From Bacteroides fragilis NCTC 9343 (GTDB lineage: Bacteria; Bacteroidota; Bacteroidia; Bacteroidales; Bacteroidaceae): a stretch of 64,000 bases of DNA. Below the pieces are notes generated by a model. That model saw nothing but the letters and a program-made list of their open reading frames with translations, ran no database searches and had not been told where the DNA came from. Of this stretch, positions 17,628 through 26,704 are shown one piece after another. A program made the translations under genes and the position numbers. Numbering within the stretch: the first letter of the stretch is position 1; every line of letters begins with the position of its first letter. The stretch lies in the NCBI RefSeq assembly GCF_000025985.1, contig NC_003228.3:4030001-4094000 (forward strand), in the 5' to 3' direction.

Positions 17628-19418
17628 TTAGTTGGCGGTAACAGGTGTACCGTACACCAATTCAAAATCATCAATCAACATGACACTGCTTTCACTGCCG
17701 GTAAAGAAGTCACCATATTTACTTGCAGAAGCAACGACGATAATATATTTGGGTTTACGGGTCAAATCACGGTATTTCAAATCAATCGTAAACTGCTTCC
17801 AGACTACATTTCCGCTTTCATCGAAAGAACCTTTAGACTCTTCATCGGTAATGGAACCGTAAGCTATAACATCTTTATTGGCTTCAGAAAGATCAACCGT
17901 ATAACGCGTAGGACTGCCTTCTTTGTTATTGTTGACTTCGTAAGCCGTCTTCACTCCATTATCATCAACCAAACCTTCATTGTCAGTCAAGGCAATATAG
18001 ATAGCACATTTATCACCACCCGAGTTTTTCAATTCCTCCACATTATGATCTCCACGATCTATACTGGTTCCACGAGTGTATTTGTACCATCCCTTCAGCT
18101 GCGTAGGACGTGACGTAAACTCACGGCCGAAACGTATACGTGCTCCCATCGGGCTTGTATACGTTTCCATATAACGCCCGATATAGATGTTACCGGCAGC
18201 AAATTTTCCGATACCAAACATTCCCACAAATTGCGAAGACAATTTGGCCGATTTACCACCTACGGTATGTACATCGTTACTTTCTCCGATACTTGGATTT
18301 TTACTCATGGTAGCTGCTCCCACATTACCGGTATCCCAATACGAATTCTTTGCAGAAGCCTCAGCCGCAGTTCCCGGGAACCAAGTTTTTCCATTCTGAT
18401 TCCATTCATCAAAACTTCCATTTTCCAGTTGTTTCTGGAGTTCGGTGGTCGCAGTCGTTATTTTTCCGTTTACTCCATTTATTGCAAAACAGAAATCATA
18501 CTCCGTACCGGGAATCAGACCGGTTATGGTTGCAACAAGCTTTCCATCGGCCTGTTCAACATTGGACACCGTATTCCAATCTTCCGTTCCGGAAATGCGA
18601 TACTTACACTCTTTGGTAACGACGCCGTCAGGAAGAGGAAGAGTTACGTCTGCAAAATCAGACCAAACATTTACACTCGGATTACTTTCTTTAGGAATGG
18701 CTATATTCACATTATACTCTTTGGTAGAAGGATCTAAGGTGACTGATACCCCACCAATAGCACCATTGGCCTTCATAGTATAGTTAATACGATAGTGCTG
18801 ACGTTCTTTTACATCTGTAATCGGTTCGGATTCAAAAACAAAAGAACGCCCATCCGTATTTGTCAATGCCAACGAAATATTCAACTTATCCACCGCAAAA
18901 TACCCGGAGCGTGTCTCGTCCTTACCAAAAACCAGCTTACCGGAAGAATTACCCACAGAACAGTTCAGTTTCGAAAAATACTTCTTCACATCAGCACTGT
19001 AATTGACTGTCACTTTCACATTGGCCAAACGGCACTCTATGTTAACACTCTGATTTACTTTCGGAACAACCGTTACTTCACTTTGCCCCCAGTAATAAGG
19101 CTCGTCAAATCCGGCTGTCCCTACATCAACCCCTTTTGAGAAAGCATTAATGGTATAGGAACCTAATGGCAATTCAAGAGGAGTAGATGTCCAGTTATGC
19201 CAATCATCAGTCTCCTTTACAACGGTCCCGGCTCTGTCAACTACCTGCAAGGCAATCGGCAACTCTTCTGCTCTTGTTGCCGGAACTAAAATCGTACTTG
19301 TATTCTTCTCCACGGAAAACTGGAGAAATCCGGTCTTACCATTGGAAGTCTCCTCTTGTTGGCATGATGCCATCACAAGAGTAAAGACAGAGACGAACAA
19401 ATATATATATCTTTTCAT
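17628..19418 (-). CDS. DUF4493 plus PCMD lipoprotein
   Basis: A 596-residue lipoprotein (lipobox MASC, Cys19). The DUF4493 N-terminus (about 30-245) has GFLQFSVEKN, LPLGSYTINAFSKG, EPYYWGQSEVTVV and a NVKVTVNYS strand. A fibronectin-like segment follows (GLIPGTEYDFCFAINGV). The C-terminal PCMD domain (about 335-596) has WFPGTAAEASAKNSYWDTGN, GWYKYTRG and ends LIDDFELVYG. It is the only member with a clear long DUF4493-to-PCMD fusion besides the 701-residue protein. Spacing of 10-12 bp to both neighbours supports one transcript. Confidence 0.8.
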   Translation of the reverse strand: MKRYIYLFVSVFTLVMASCQQEETSNGKTGFLQFSVEKNTSTILVPATRAEELPIALQVVDRAGTVVKETDDWHNWTSTPLELPLGSYTINAFSKGVDVGTAGFDEPYYWGQSEVTVVPKVNQSVNIECRLANVKVTVNYSADVKKYFSKLNCSVGNSSGKLVFGKDETRSGYFAVDKLNISLALTNTDGRSFVFESEPITDVKERQHYRINYTMKANGAIGGVSVTLDPSTKEYNVNIAIPKESNPSVNVWSDFADVTLPLPDGVVTKECKYRISGTEDWNTVSNVEQADGKLVATITGLIPGTEYDFCFAINGVNGKITTATTELQKQLENGSFDEWNQNGKTWFPGTAAEASAKNSYWDTGNVGAATMSKNPSIGESNDVHTVGGKSAKLSSQFVGMFGIGKFAAGNIYIGRYMETYTSPMGARIRFGREFTSRPTQLKGWYKYTRGTSIDRGDHNVEELKNSGGDKCAIYIALTDNEGLVDDNGVKTAYEVNNNKEGSPTRYTVDLSEANKDVIAYGSITDEESKGSFDESGNVVWKQFTIDLKYRDLTRKPKYIIVVASASKYGDFFTGSESSVMLIDDFELVYGTPVTAN

Positions 19419-19430
19419 TGAAAATTCAAA

Positions 19431-20759
19431 TTAGTTTTTCACCACTTTTACTGTCAATTTCTTGGCTAACTCCTTACCATTATTATCAATCAGTTTAATA
19501 GTAAAATAGTGTTGCTGAAGCCCAAACGGCGATAACATAGGCATAAAACCGGATACATCAAAGATAAACTCTTTTTTATCTTTAATCGGATCATTCGGGT
19601 CAATCAGGCCTATACCGGATCCGTCTTCTAAACTACCTCCAAGTTTATCCTCCAAATCACCAGGATTAGCTAAGTCGAACGTTTCGCCCAACCCCATTTG
19701 AGAAATTAAACCTATAAACTCGTTGGAATCTGAAGTTATCGTCACAAGTAAATTCTGAATTCCAGCCGGAGCTTTCATTGTAACCTGAACTGTTGGAGGA
19801 TTATTGGTATCCACTTCTACCACTTCATCCGCCCCGATAATCTCCGGTCCGTCTACTGTCGGCTGATCGGGATCTGTTGGTTGATCCGGTTCGTCCGGTT
19901 TCGATTCTTCTATCAGTTCAGTCGGTACTTTCACTGTAATGCCAGTTTCATCCATGGTCAAGTCAATATCCAACTGTATCCCCAACTTCGGATCAGAAGG
20001 AGTTACGTCGGGATTGTTCGGATCTTCACCTTCTTCTACCGGTTTCACCGTGACATTAAAAGAATCACCGCCTTGCAGACCTTCTGCATCGGGCTTCGTC
20101 ACTGTATAAACAGTCTCAATGTCTCTACCACTGTCCTTCTCCGTTACTTTCGCTACAATTTTGATCGAGGTAGAGCCGTCAGGAATACTGAGATAAATCG
20201 AACTTAAATCTTCCTTCTTTACATAAATGACTCCGCCGATTCCGTTTGAAACAGTGAACACGTAATCATCGGCAAACATATTGAGAAACTCTTCTGATAT
20301 ATTCAAACTAACCTTCACAGTTGCCGATTTACAAAGAACTTCTGCCTTAGACTCCATTCCTTGCTTCACTTCGATAGAAGAACTTCCTTCAAAATAGGGA
20401 GTACGCGAAGCATCTTGCAAAACACCGCTTTTAGCCACAATCTTATAGTTTCCTACCGGAACGACCAACGGCAAAGCTTCTTTCAACTTTGCATAGCTGG
20501 CAAATGAACGGACCACGGCTTCAGTGGCATTATCAACAATCTCCACCTTATAGGTATTCACATCCAGTTCATCAGTAAGTGATGTACTTTCAGCCTTTGT
20601 AGTAGGCGTAGCCTGAGTCTTGTTCACCAGATCCAATGTCAGAAGCCCCTCGTCATTCTTCAAATTATATTTGCCTTCCAATTCATTCTTCATCTCGCAG
20701 GAACTCAAACAAAGTGCTATCAATGCCAGCACCGCATATATGTTTTTTATCGCATTCAT
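19431..20759 (-). CDS. DUF4493 lipoprotein with Pro/Asp-rich linker and second domain
   Basis: A 442-residue lipoprotein starting at the ATG at 20759 (MNAIKNIYAVLAL); the TTG 9 bp earlier is unlikely. The lipobox is LSSC (Cys21). The DUF4493 part (about 30-245) has LLTLDLVNKTQ, VPVGNYKIVAKSG and PYFEGSSSIEVKQG. Low-complexity Pro/Asp linkers follow (DPNNPDVTPSDP, then PDEPDQPTDPDQPT). A C-terminal beta domain of about 130 residues (VQVTMKAPAGIQNLLV to the KLTVKVVKN end) resembles a DUF4493-associated Ig-like module. The linker should hold the two domains apart on the surface. Confidence 0.8.
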   Translation of the reverse strand: MNAIKNIYAVLALIALCLSSCEMKNELEGKYNLKNDEGLLTLDLVNKTQATPTTKAESTSLTDELDVNTYKVEIVDNATEAVVRSFASYAKLKEALPLVVPVGNYKIVAKSGVLQDASRTPYFEGSSSIEVKQGMESKAEVLCKSATVKVSLNISEEFLNMFADDYVFTVSNGIGGVIYVKKEDLSSIYLSIPDGSTSIKIVAKVTEKDSGRDIETVYTVTKPDAEGLQGGDSFNVTVKPVEEGEDPNNPDVTPSDPKLGIQLDIDLTMDETGITVKVPTELIEESKPDEPDQPTDPDQPTVDGPEIIGADEVVEVDTNNPPTVQVTMKAPAGIQNLLVTITSDSNEFIGLISQMGLGETFDLANPGDLEDKLGGSLEDGSGIGLIDPNDPIKDKKEFIFDVSGFMPMLSPFGLQQHYFTIKLIDNNGKELAKKLTVKVVKN

Positions 20760-20779
20760 ATATACCAATCTTTTTATAT

Positions 20780-21589
20780 TTACTTACTTGCATTACCCGG
20801 CCAATACTCTTCCGGAATCTCGATATTCACATCCTTATCTTCTGTACCGGTATCTACTGTTACGTCCAACGACGCCGTACCCGTGGAAATAGTAATAACT
20901 TCCGGATCGACTGTAATAGTAAGGTGTGTTTTGGGAGCCACTTTTTTCTCAGCAACCAAAGCTTCCATCACCACCTCATTGCCTTCTTTATCTCTGAAAC
21001 CTCCTACAGTGATCGATACCTTCTCGCCATCGGCATTTGCTTTCAGATAAGCATCCTTGCCGGAATCTTTTTTCATATTCACTTCAAAAGGAGCAGTCAG
21101 GTGTGAAGTAGAGAGCGATACGGTACAATCCGAATAATATTTCAGAAAATCTTCGGTATAGACAACCGATACTTTGACATTAGCCGGTTTGCAGTACAAA
21201 ATAACATTCTTTTGTTCGCCTTCACTGACCGTGAACTCCTGACTACCTTCCACATATAGCTTGTCGAAGCCTGCGTTCACATTCTCGCCATAGAAAGCTT
21301 TTACGGTATACCCCTTACCGGCAGTCAGATCAATGGACAAGGGCATGTCTTTGTACAAGCCATTGTATAAAGAGGCACCGTCGGCATCCTTGACCGTCAC
21401 TTGATAATTATCGGCTTTTTTATATTCCGCTTCGTTGACGGAACGGGTTTTCGTGGAAAAAGAAGGATTGGCAGAGAGCCCGAGGCTCAATGTTCCTACA
21501 CCGTATGAAACAGCATCACTGCCGGAATCACACGAGGCAACACATGAAATTAGCATCGCCATACTAACCATAAAAGAGAGTCTTTTCAT
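20780..21589 (-). CDS. DUF4493 lipoprotein (first gene of operon)
   Basis: A 269-residue lipoprotein with lipobox VASC (Cys20). It is a clean single-module DUF4493 protein: GTLSLGLSANPSF, NYQVTVKDADGASLYNG, DLTAGKGYTVKAFYGE, KLYVEGSQEFTVSEGEQ, ANVKVSVVYTEDFLKYYSD. It ends with a Trp/Pro-rich tail (EIPEEYWPGNAS). It is the first gene after the candidate promoter at 21635-21642 and the simplest paralogue. The family is restricted to Bacteroidetes and has no established function. Confidence 0.85.
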   Translation of the reverse strand: MKRLSFMVSMAMLISCVASCDSGSDAVSYGVGTLSLGLSANPSFSTKTRSVNEAEYKKADNYQVTVKDADGASLYNGLYKDMPLSIDLTAGKGYTVKAFYGENVNAGFDKLYVEGSQEFTVSEGEQKNVILYCKPANVKVSVVYTEDFLKYYSDCTVSLSTSHLTAPFEVNMKKDSGKDAYLKANADGEKVSITVGGFRDKEGNEVVMEALVAEKKVAPKTHLTITVDPEVITISTGTASLDVTVDTGTEDKDVNIEIPEEYWPGNASK

Positions 21590-21634
21590 AATGATAACTA
21601 CTAATTATTACTCATAAGTTGTAAAAACCGAACG

Positions 21635-21642
21635 CAAAGTTA
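21635..21642 (-). promoter_or_regulatory. -7 box for the DUF4493 operon
   Basis: CAAAGTTA on the plus strand reads TAACTTTG on the minus strand, a perfect -7 consensus, 45 bp before the first ATG. No -33 TTTG is seen, which may mean activator dependence or an alternative sigma factor. Confidence 0.5.
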
Positions 21643-21758
21643 TAGTTTTCCTTTATTATAATAAATGCACAACATGCGATTCCTTACAAAATCTGAAAAA
21701 AGAGCCACAAAAAGTTGTTTAATCATAAAAACAGACCACAAAAAGGAGGTAAAACAAG

Positions 21759-21797
21759 AAAGTCCTGCATTTCTTATGAAAAACAGGACTTTTTTTA
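21759..21797. terminator. Hairpin after the receiver/PPDK-like gene
   Basis: agtcctg (21761-21767) pairs with caggact (21784-21790) around a 16-nt loop, followed by seven T on the plus strand and by ttcttgtttt on the minus strand. It can end the minus-strand gene that stops at 21813 and insulate the DUF4493 promoter. Confidence 0.65.
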
Positions 21798-21812
21798 TAC
21801 AACGTTATTCAA

Positions 21813-24782
21813 TTATTTATCGGGCATAAGGACTACTCCAAGTTTCTTTTTGCCATCCATTTTCACAACAATCGGCCTTTCAAAGCGTACATGACGGAGA
21901 TATTCGGTTTCAAATACAGCAGGTTGCGTATTCAGGAATTCCTGATTGTATACTCCATCATTCATAAACGCGTTAATCGTGAAATATCCCACACCAAAAG
22001 AAGTCAGGTTCTGGAAGAAATGTGTTCCCTGACTGGGATCTACCCGATAGTTAGTAAGTCCGGCCTCCACAATGACACGCGCGGCAGAAATATGTGGCCA
22101 CTTCACCGGAATACCCAACCAAGTATCACTGCTTCCCCATCGTCCGGGGCCGACAAGCACATAGTTCTTGCCTTCATTCAGAAATTGCTGGTTGATTTTC
22201 TCTATTTCCCAAGCTATATTCTGATTGTTCGATGCACTGTAATGATCGGTTTTGACATACACAATATCGTGTATCTCGTTCATAATGCCATGCCCCAAAG
22301 AGTTGTTGGAACGAAGCAACACGTCTTCGTCAGGAATAGTCGTAAGATCCTCGTCCAACATATCTTTACTGTCCACAATAGGACGCACCTGAAGCAGATA
22401 GAATGTACCGGTCTTATCACGGTCGTGATTGAGCGTCACGGCAAATTCGATCTCTACCGGACGGCGCATCTCCTGCTGACCATAACGAAGTACCCAGCGC
22501 AGGATGCGTGCCAACGGAAATACATCGTGCTGCAGGATGTTGGCAAACGTGATCACTTTGCGCCCTCCGGGATACAAACCGTCCCGAATCACCTGATCGT
22601 AAGGATCGTAAGTAGAGGCAATATAACGCAACGAACCGTCTTTTTCGGCTTCCTTCACATGTAACTTCAAAAGATTGAAGCCATCGTCAATCGAGAAGTT
22701 ATCACCGGCATTCTTCAGGTCGAGGGCATAAAAACGGGTCTGCGTCTCTTTCAAGGCAATATCCAATTCACTGGTCTGTAGCACTTTCGAAGGATGGGCA
22801 GGCGAGAAACGCAAAGTCATGCCTCCATCTACGATATACTTGCCCAAACCGAGAGCCAGATTTACCGTACCTTCTTCAGCCTTTTCGTCACCAATGGGAT
22901 AATAATTGAGAGAGCGGGCTACACCGGACATGGAAGGATAATAACGGTCACCATACTGATTGCCGACTACCTGTTGCAGGATAACGGCCATCTTTTCCTG
23001 ATCGATCACATTCGAAGTGGCTTGCATATATGCCTTACTGTCACGAAAATAGACTGATGCATATACTCCCTTAATAGCATCGGACAACATGCGAAGCATC
23101 TCATATTTATCGTCCAGATAAGGAATCATATAAGTGTTATAGATGCCTGCAAAAGGCTGATAATGGGAATCTTCAAGCAGAGAAGAAGAACGGATGGCAA
23201 TAGGGGACTTCACTACATCGAAGAAAGTAAAAAAGTCCTCAACCAAGCGGTCGGGTAACTTTGCTTTCAGGAAATATCTCAGAATCGTATCGTCATCAGC
23301 ATCGGAAAGGGCAACCTGATACAGATTATTCGTATCCATAAACTCGTCGAATACATCGGTACAGAGCACTACTGTTTTCGGGATAGCTACACGGGCATTC
23401 TCAAATTCTTCAAATTCCGGATGGCGCTTCACCATATTGTCAATAAACGCCAGTCCGCGCCCTTTTCCTCCCAACGAACCGTCTCCGATACGGGCAAAGT
23501 TTGAATAACGGTCGAAACGGTCGCGCTTGAATACGGCTACCACTCCCTGGTTTTTCATCTTTCGATATTTCACGATGGCCTCAAAGATGATTTTGCGGTG
23601 TGCATCGACATCCTGCAGACTATGCCAGGTGATGGGACGAAGAAATTCGGCTACCGGAAACATGGCGCGTGAATACAACCAACGTGAGACATGGTTACGG
23701 CTGATATGATAAAGGAAAGATTCGGCAGGAACGGCAAAAAGGATATTTTGCAACTCTTTCAGATTCCGTACGCGGGCTATCTCGACTCCCGTTTCGGGAT
23801 TACGGAACACAAAGTCACCAAAACCGAAATTATCGGAAACAATCCGGCGAAGATCGACATCCATCTTCTTGGAATTCTTATCGATAAACGTGGCCCCGTA
23901 TTTTGCCGCATAGGCCGCATTCTCCGTCTCGGACGACTGGATGATTAAAGGAACAAACGGGTCTTTCTTTCTTACCTCGGCACACAACTTGATACCTGCC
24001 ATACCGTCCTTCTCTCCCTTATCCACACGAGGAAAACGGACATCGGTAATAACTCCCAATATATTGTTAGTATACTTATTATATATATCCATCGCTTCCT
24101 CGTAAGTACGAGCCAATACAATTTTGGGACGACCACGCATACGGAGTGTACGTTGATGGGCATTCAAGGCCTCGGTAGAAAACTCCTGACTCTGCTTCAA
24201 TACAAATTTATAAAGATTGGGAAGTACGGAAGAATAGAAGCGGATACTGTCTTCCACCAACAGAATCAACTGCACGCCCACCTCTTTTACGTCATGCTCC
24301 AGATTCATCTTGTCTTCGATCAGCTTAATGATAGACACCAGCAAATCGGTATTTCCCAACCAACAGAACACATAGTCGAATGCACTCAGATCTTCGTTTG
24401 CAATCCGTTTGGTAATACCATGACTGAACGGTGTCAGGATAACAATCGGTATCTGTTCGTACTTCTCCTTAATATGACGCCCGATATCAAAACTATCGTT
24501 ATCTCCCGTACCCGGCATGCAAATCACCAGATCGAACGATACACTTTCAAGCTGCCTCAACGCCTCTTCTTCGGTGGAAACTTGTGAAAAACGGGGGGGA
24601 TAACGGAGAGAAAGTGAGGTATATTCATTGAAAATCTTTTCATCGATACGCCCGTCATCCTCCAGCATAAAAGCATCATAAGGATTAGCTATCAGTAAGA
24701 CGTTAAAAATTCGCCTTGTCATCAGGTTAGCAAACTGGGTATCTTTAAAGTAGAGCTGGTTTAATTTAAATTTGCTGAGCAT
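21813..24782 (-). CDS. Receiver-domain/pyruvate-phosphate-dikinase-like fusion
   Basis: A 989-residue cytoplasmic protein often named PEP synthase in Bacteroides. Residues about 24-160 and 168-325 look like two receiver folds (FNVLLIANPYDAF; LILLVEDS, VITDVRF, PLIIQSSETENAAYA). The first lacks an obvious phospho-Asp; the second keeps an Asp in VITDVRFPRV. Residues about 430-840 contain the PEP synthase/PPDK ATP-grasp region: GDGSLGGKGRGLAFI, then PIAIRSSSLLED, FAGIYNTY, then VEIEFAV and FYLLQVRPI. The swivelling phospho-His and PEP-binding TIM-barrel domains are absent, and a unique C-terminal region (KNYVLVGPGRWGSSD) replaces them. It is therefore unlikely to be a normal PEP synthase and may be a regulated ATP-dependent phosphotransferase. 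Confidence 0.85.
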   Translation of the reverse strand: MLSKFKLNQLYFKDTQFANLMTRRIFNVLLIANPYDAFMLEDDGRIDEKIFNEYTSLSLRYPPRFSQVSTEEEALRQLESVSFDLVICMPGTGDNDSFDIGRHIKEKYEQIPIVILTPFSHGITKRIANEDLSAFDYVFCWLGNTDLLVSIIKLIEDKMNLEHDVKEVGVQLILLVEDSIRFYSSVLPNLYKFVLKQSQEFSTEALNAHQRTLRMRGRPKIVLARTYEEAMDIYNKYTNNILGVITDVRFPRVDKGEKDGMAGIKLCAEVRKKDPFVPLIIQSSETENAAYAAKYGATFIDKNSKKMDVDLRRIVSDNFGFGDFVFRNPETGVEIARVRNLKELQNILFAVPAESFLYHISRNHVSRWLYSRAMFPVAEFLRPITWHSLQDVDAHRKIIFEAIVKYRKMKNQGVVAVFKRDRFDRYSNFARIGDGSLGGKGRGLAFIDNMVKRHPEFEEFENARVAIPKTVVLCTDVFDEFMDTNNLYQVALSDADDDTILRYFLKAKLPDRLVEDFFTFFDVVKSPIAIRSSSLLEDSHYQPFAGIYNTYMIPYLDDKYEMLRMLSDAIKGVYASVYFRDSKAYMQATSNVIDQEKMAVILQQVVGNQYGDRYYPSMSGVARSLNYYPIGDEKAEEGTVNLALGLGKYIVDGGMTLRFSPAHPSKVLQTSELDIALKETQTRFYALDLKNAGDNFSIDDGFNLLKLHVKEAEKDGSLRYIASTYDPYDQVIRDGLYPGGRKVITFANILQHDVFPLARILRWVLRYGQQEMRRPVEIEFAVTLNHDRDKTGTFYLLQVRPIVDSKDMLDEDLTTIPDEDVLLRSNNSLGHGIMNEIHDIVYVKTDHYSASNNQNIAWEIEKINQQFLNEGKNYVLVGPGRWGSSDTWLGIPVKWPHISAARVIVEAGLTNYRVDPSQGTHFFQNLTSFGVGYFTINAFMNDGVYNQEFLNTQPAVFETEYLRHVRFERPIVVKMDGKKKLGVVLMPDK

Positions 24783-24973
24783 GGGCTTCCCGTAGTTTTA
24801 AAATTCAACAGACAAAAGTCGCTGTTTTTATTGGGAAAAACAAGAAAAAACAATTCACTTTATTGCTGACTATCCATATATGCACAGATTGCTTTCTCGT
24901 TTTCGGCTTAAAATCTCTCCTACTCTCATACGTATCGACCACAAGGCCGGACATGGTTCCAACAAAGCCACAA

Positions 24974-24981
24974 CAAAGTTA
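24974..24981 (-). promoter_or_regulatory. Candidate -7 box for the receiver/PPDK-like gene
   Basis: CAAAGTTA on the plus strand gives TAACTTTG on the minus strand, about 190 bp before the ATG at 24782. The long leader holds no recognised riboswitch. Confidence 0.4.
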
Positions 24982-25135
24982 GTAAAGGAGCAAGCAGACA
25001 TCTATGCATTTATCATGTATAACCTGGGGATGAAAATGAAATACTGACATAAATATCCGAATAGGTATTTTTGTCATTTTATCATTATTTAATCAAAATA
25101 ATACGCCATTCCGAATGACATCAGAAAACTTTTCT

Positions 25136-25143
25136 TATATTTG
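25136..25143 (+). promoter_or_regulatory. -7 box for glutamate dehydrogenase
   Basis: TATATTTG is a perfect Bacteroides -7 match, 54 bp before the ATG at 25197. No -33 TTTG is present at the normal spacing. Confidence 0.5.
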
Positions 25144-25196
25144 CATATGAAACAAGTTACATTTTATCAGAATCAACCTTTTTAAAACATACTATT

Positions 25197-26534
25197 ATGA
25201 ACATCGAAAAAATCATGTCCTCTCTTGAGGCAAAACATCCCGGTGAATCTGAATATCTTCAGGCCGTAAAAGAAGTATTACTCTCTATCGAAGATATCTA
25301 CAACCAACACCCAGAATTTGAAAAGGCCAAAATCATCGAAAGACTGGTAGAGCCCGACCGTATTTTCACATTCCGTGTAACATGGGTGGATGATAAAGGT
25401 GAAGTTCAGACCAACCTGGGATATCGTGTTCAGTTCAACAACGCTATCGGCCCATACAAAGGCGGTATCCGTTTCCACGCTTCTGTCAACCTCTCGATCC
25501 TGAAATTCCTGGGATTCGAACAGACTTTCAAAAATGCACTGACAACTTTACCTATGGGCGGTGGCAAAGGAGGTTCCGACTTCTCTCCACGAGGAAAAAG
25601 TGATGCGGAAATCATGCGTTTCTGTCAGGCATTCATGCTTGAATTGTGGCGTCATCTAGGGCCGGATATGGATGTGCCTGCCGGTGATATCGGTGTAGGA
25701 GGACGTGAAGTCGGCTATATGTTCGGTATGTACAAGAAACTGACCCGTGAGTTTACAGGAACTTTCACGGGTAAAGGACTTGAATTTGGCGGTTCACTGA
25801 TTCGCCCGGAAGCCACTGGATTCGGCGGATTGTATTTCGTCAACCAAATGTTGCAGACCAAGGGTATCGACATAAAAGGTAAAACTGTGGCTATCTCCGG
25901 ATTCGGAAACGTTGCCTGGGGAGCTGCTACCAAAGCTACCGAACTGGGAGCCAAAGTAGTTACCATCTCCGGACCGGACGGATATATCTATGATCCGAAT
26001 GGAATCAGTGGAGAGAAGATCGATTATATGCTTGAGTTGCGTGCTTCGGGCAACGATATTGTGGCTCCGTATGCAGATGAATTTCCGGGTTCTACATTCG
26101 TAGCCGGTAAACGCCCATGGGAAGTAAAAGCAGACATAGCGCTTCCTTGCGCCACTCAAAACGAATTGAATGGCGAAGATGCCAAGAACCTGATCGACAA
26201 CAACGTTCTTTGTGTCGGAGAGATCTCCAATATGGGTTGTACACCCGAAGCTATCGATCTCTTTATCGAACACAAAACAATGTACGCTCCCGGCAAAGCT
26301 GTCAATGCAGGCGGTGTGGCAACATCCGGACTCGAAATGTCACAAAATGCAATGCACTTGAGCTGGAGTGCAGCCGAGGTAGACGAGAAACTGCATTCTA
26401 TCATGCACGGCATTCATGCACAATGTGTGAAGTATGGTACAGAGCCCGACGGATATATCAATTATGTAAAAGGTGCCAATATTGCAGGTTTCATGAAAGT
26501 AGCCCATGCAATGATGGGACAAGGAATCATCTGA
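25197..26534 (+). CDS. gdhB: Glutamate dehydrogenase
   Basis: A 445-residue hexameric-type glutamate dehydrogenase that interconverts 2-oxoglutarate plus ammonia with glutamate. The substrate domain carries GPYKGGIRFH and the PMGGGKGG loop with the catalytic lysine. The Rossmann domain carries VAISGFGNVAWGAA, and the adenine-ribose region VTISGPDGYIYDP. Length and N-terminus (MNIEKIMSSLEAKHPGE) match what I recall of the B. fragilis enzyme called gdhB. Cofactor preference (NAD or NADP) cannot be settled by eye, and a second paralogue (gdhA) exists in Bacteroides, so the symbol is tentative. It is monocistronic, with its own promoter box and terminator. Confidence 0.92.
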   Translation: MNIEKIMSSLEAKHPGESEYLQAVKEVLLSIEDIYNQHPEFEKAKIIERLVEPDRIFTFRVTWVDDKGEVQTNLGYRVQFNNAIGPYKGGIRFHASVNLSILKFLGFEQTFKNALTTLPMGGGKGGSDFSPRGKSDAEIMRFCQAFMLELWRHLGPDMDVPAGDIGVGGREVGYMFGMYKKLTREFTGTFTGKGLEFGGSLIRPEATGFGGLYFVNQMLQTKGIDIKGKTVAISGFGNVAWGAATKATELGAKVVTISGPDGYIYDPNGISGEKIDYMLELRASGNDIVAPYADEFPGSTFVAGKRPWEVKADIALPCATQNELNGEDAKNLIDNNVLCVGEISNMGCTPEAIDLFIEHKTMYAPGKAVNAGGVATSGLEMSQNAMHLSWSAAEVDEKLHSIMHGIHAQCVKYGTEPDGYINYVKGANIAGFMKVAHAMMGQGII

Positions 26535-26591
26535 TTATTACTTGTCCACTAACATAAAAACTTTGTTTAGTTGTATTTGTATTTATGGTTT

Positions 26592-26637
26592 GCGTTATCC
26601 ATCTCCTGAGACAGGACATGGGTAACGCTACTTTTTT
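26592..26637 (+). terminator. Terminator of glutamate dehydrogenase
   Basis: gcgttatccat (26592-26602) pairs with atgggtaacgc (26618-26628) with one wobble, followed by tacttttttat. It lies 58 bp after the stop. Confidence 0.8.
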
Positions 26638-26669
26638 ATAAAAAGGTTTCATTTTCAACTAAAATCGCC

Positions 26670-26677
26670 TAACTTTG
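26670..26677 (+). promoter_or_regulatory. -7 box for the aminopeptidase gene
   Basis: TAACTTTG is a perfect -7 match 28 bp before the ATG at 26705, just after the preceding terminator. Confidence 0.55.
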
Positions 26678-26704
26678 CACCTCGAAACCAAATAATAATA
26701 CAAA

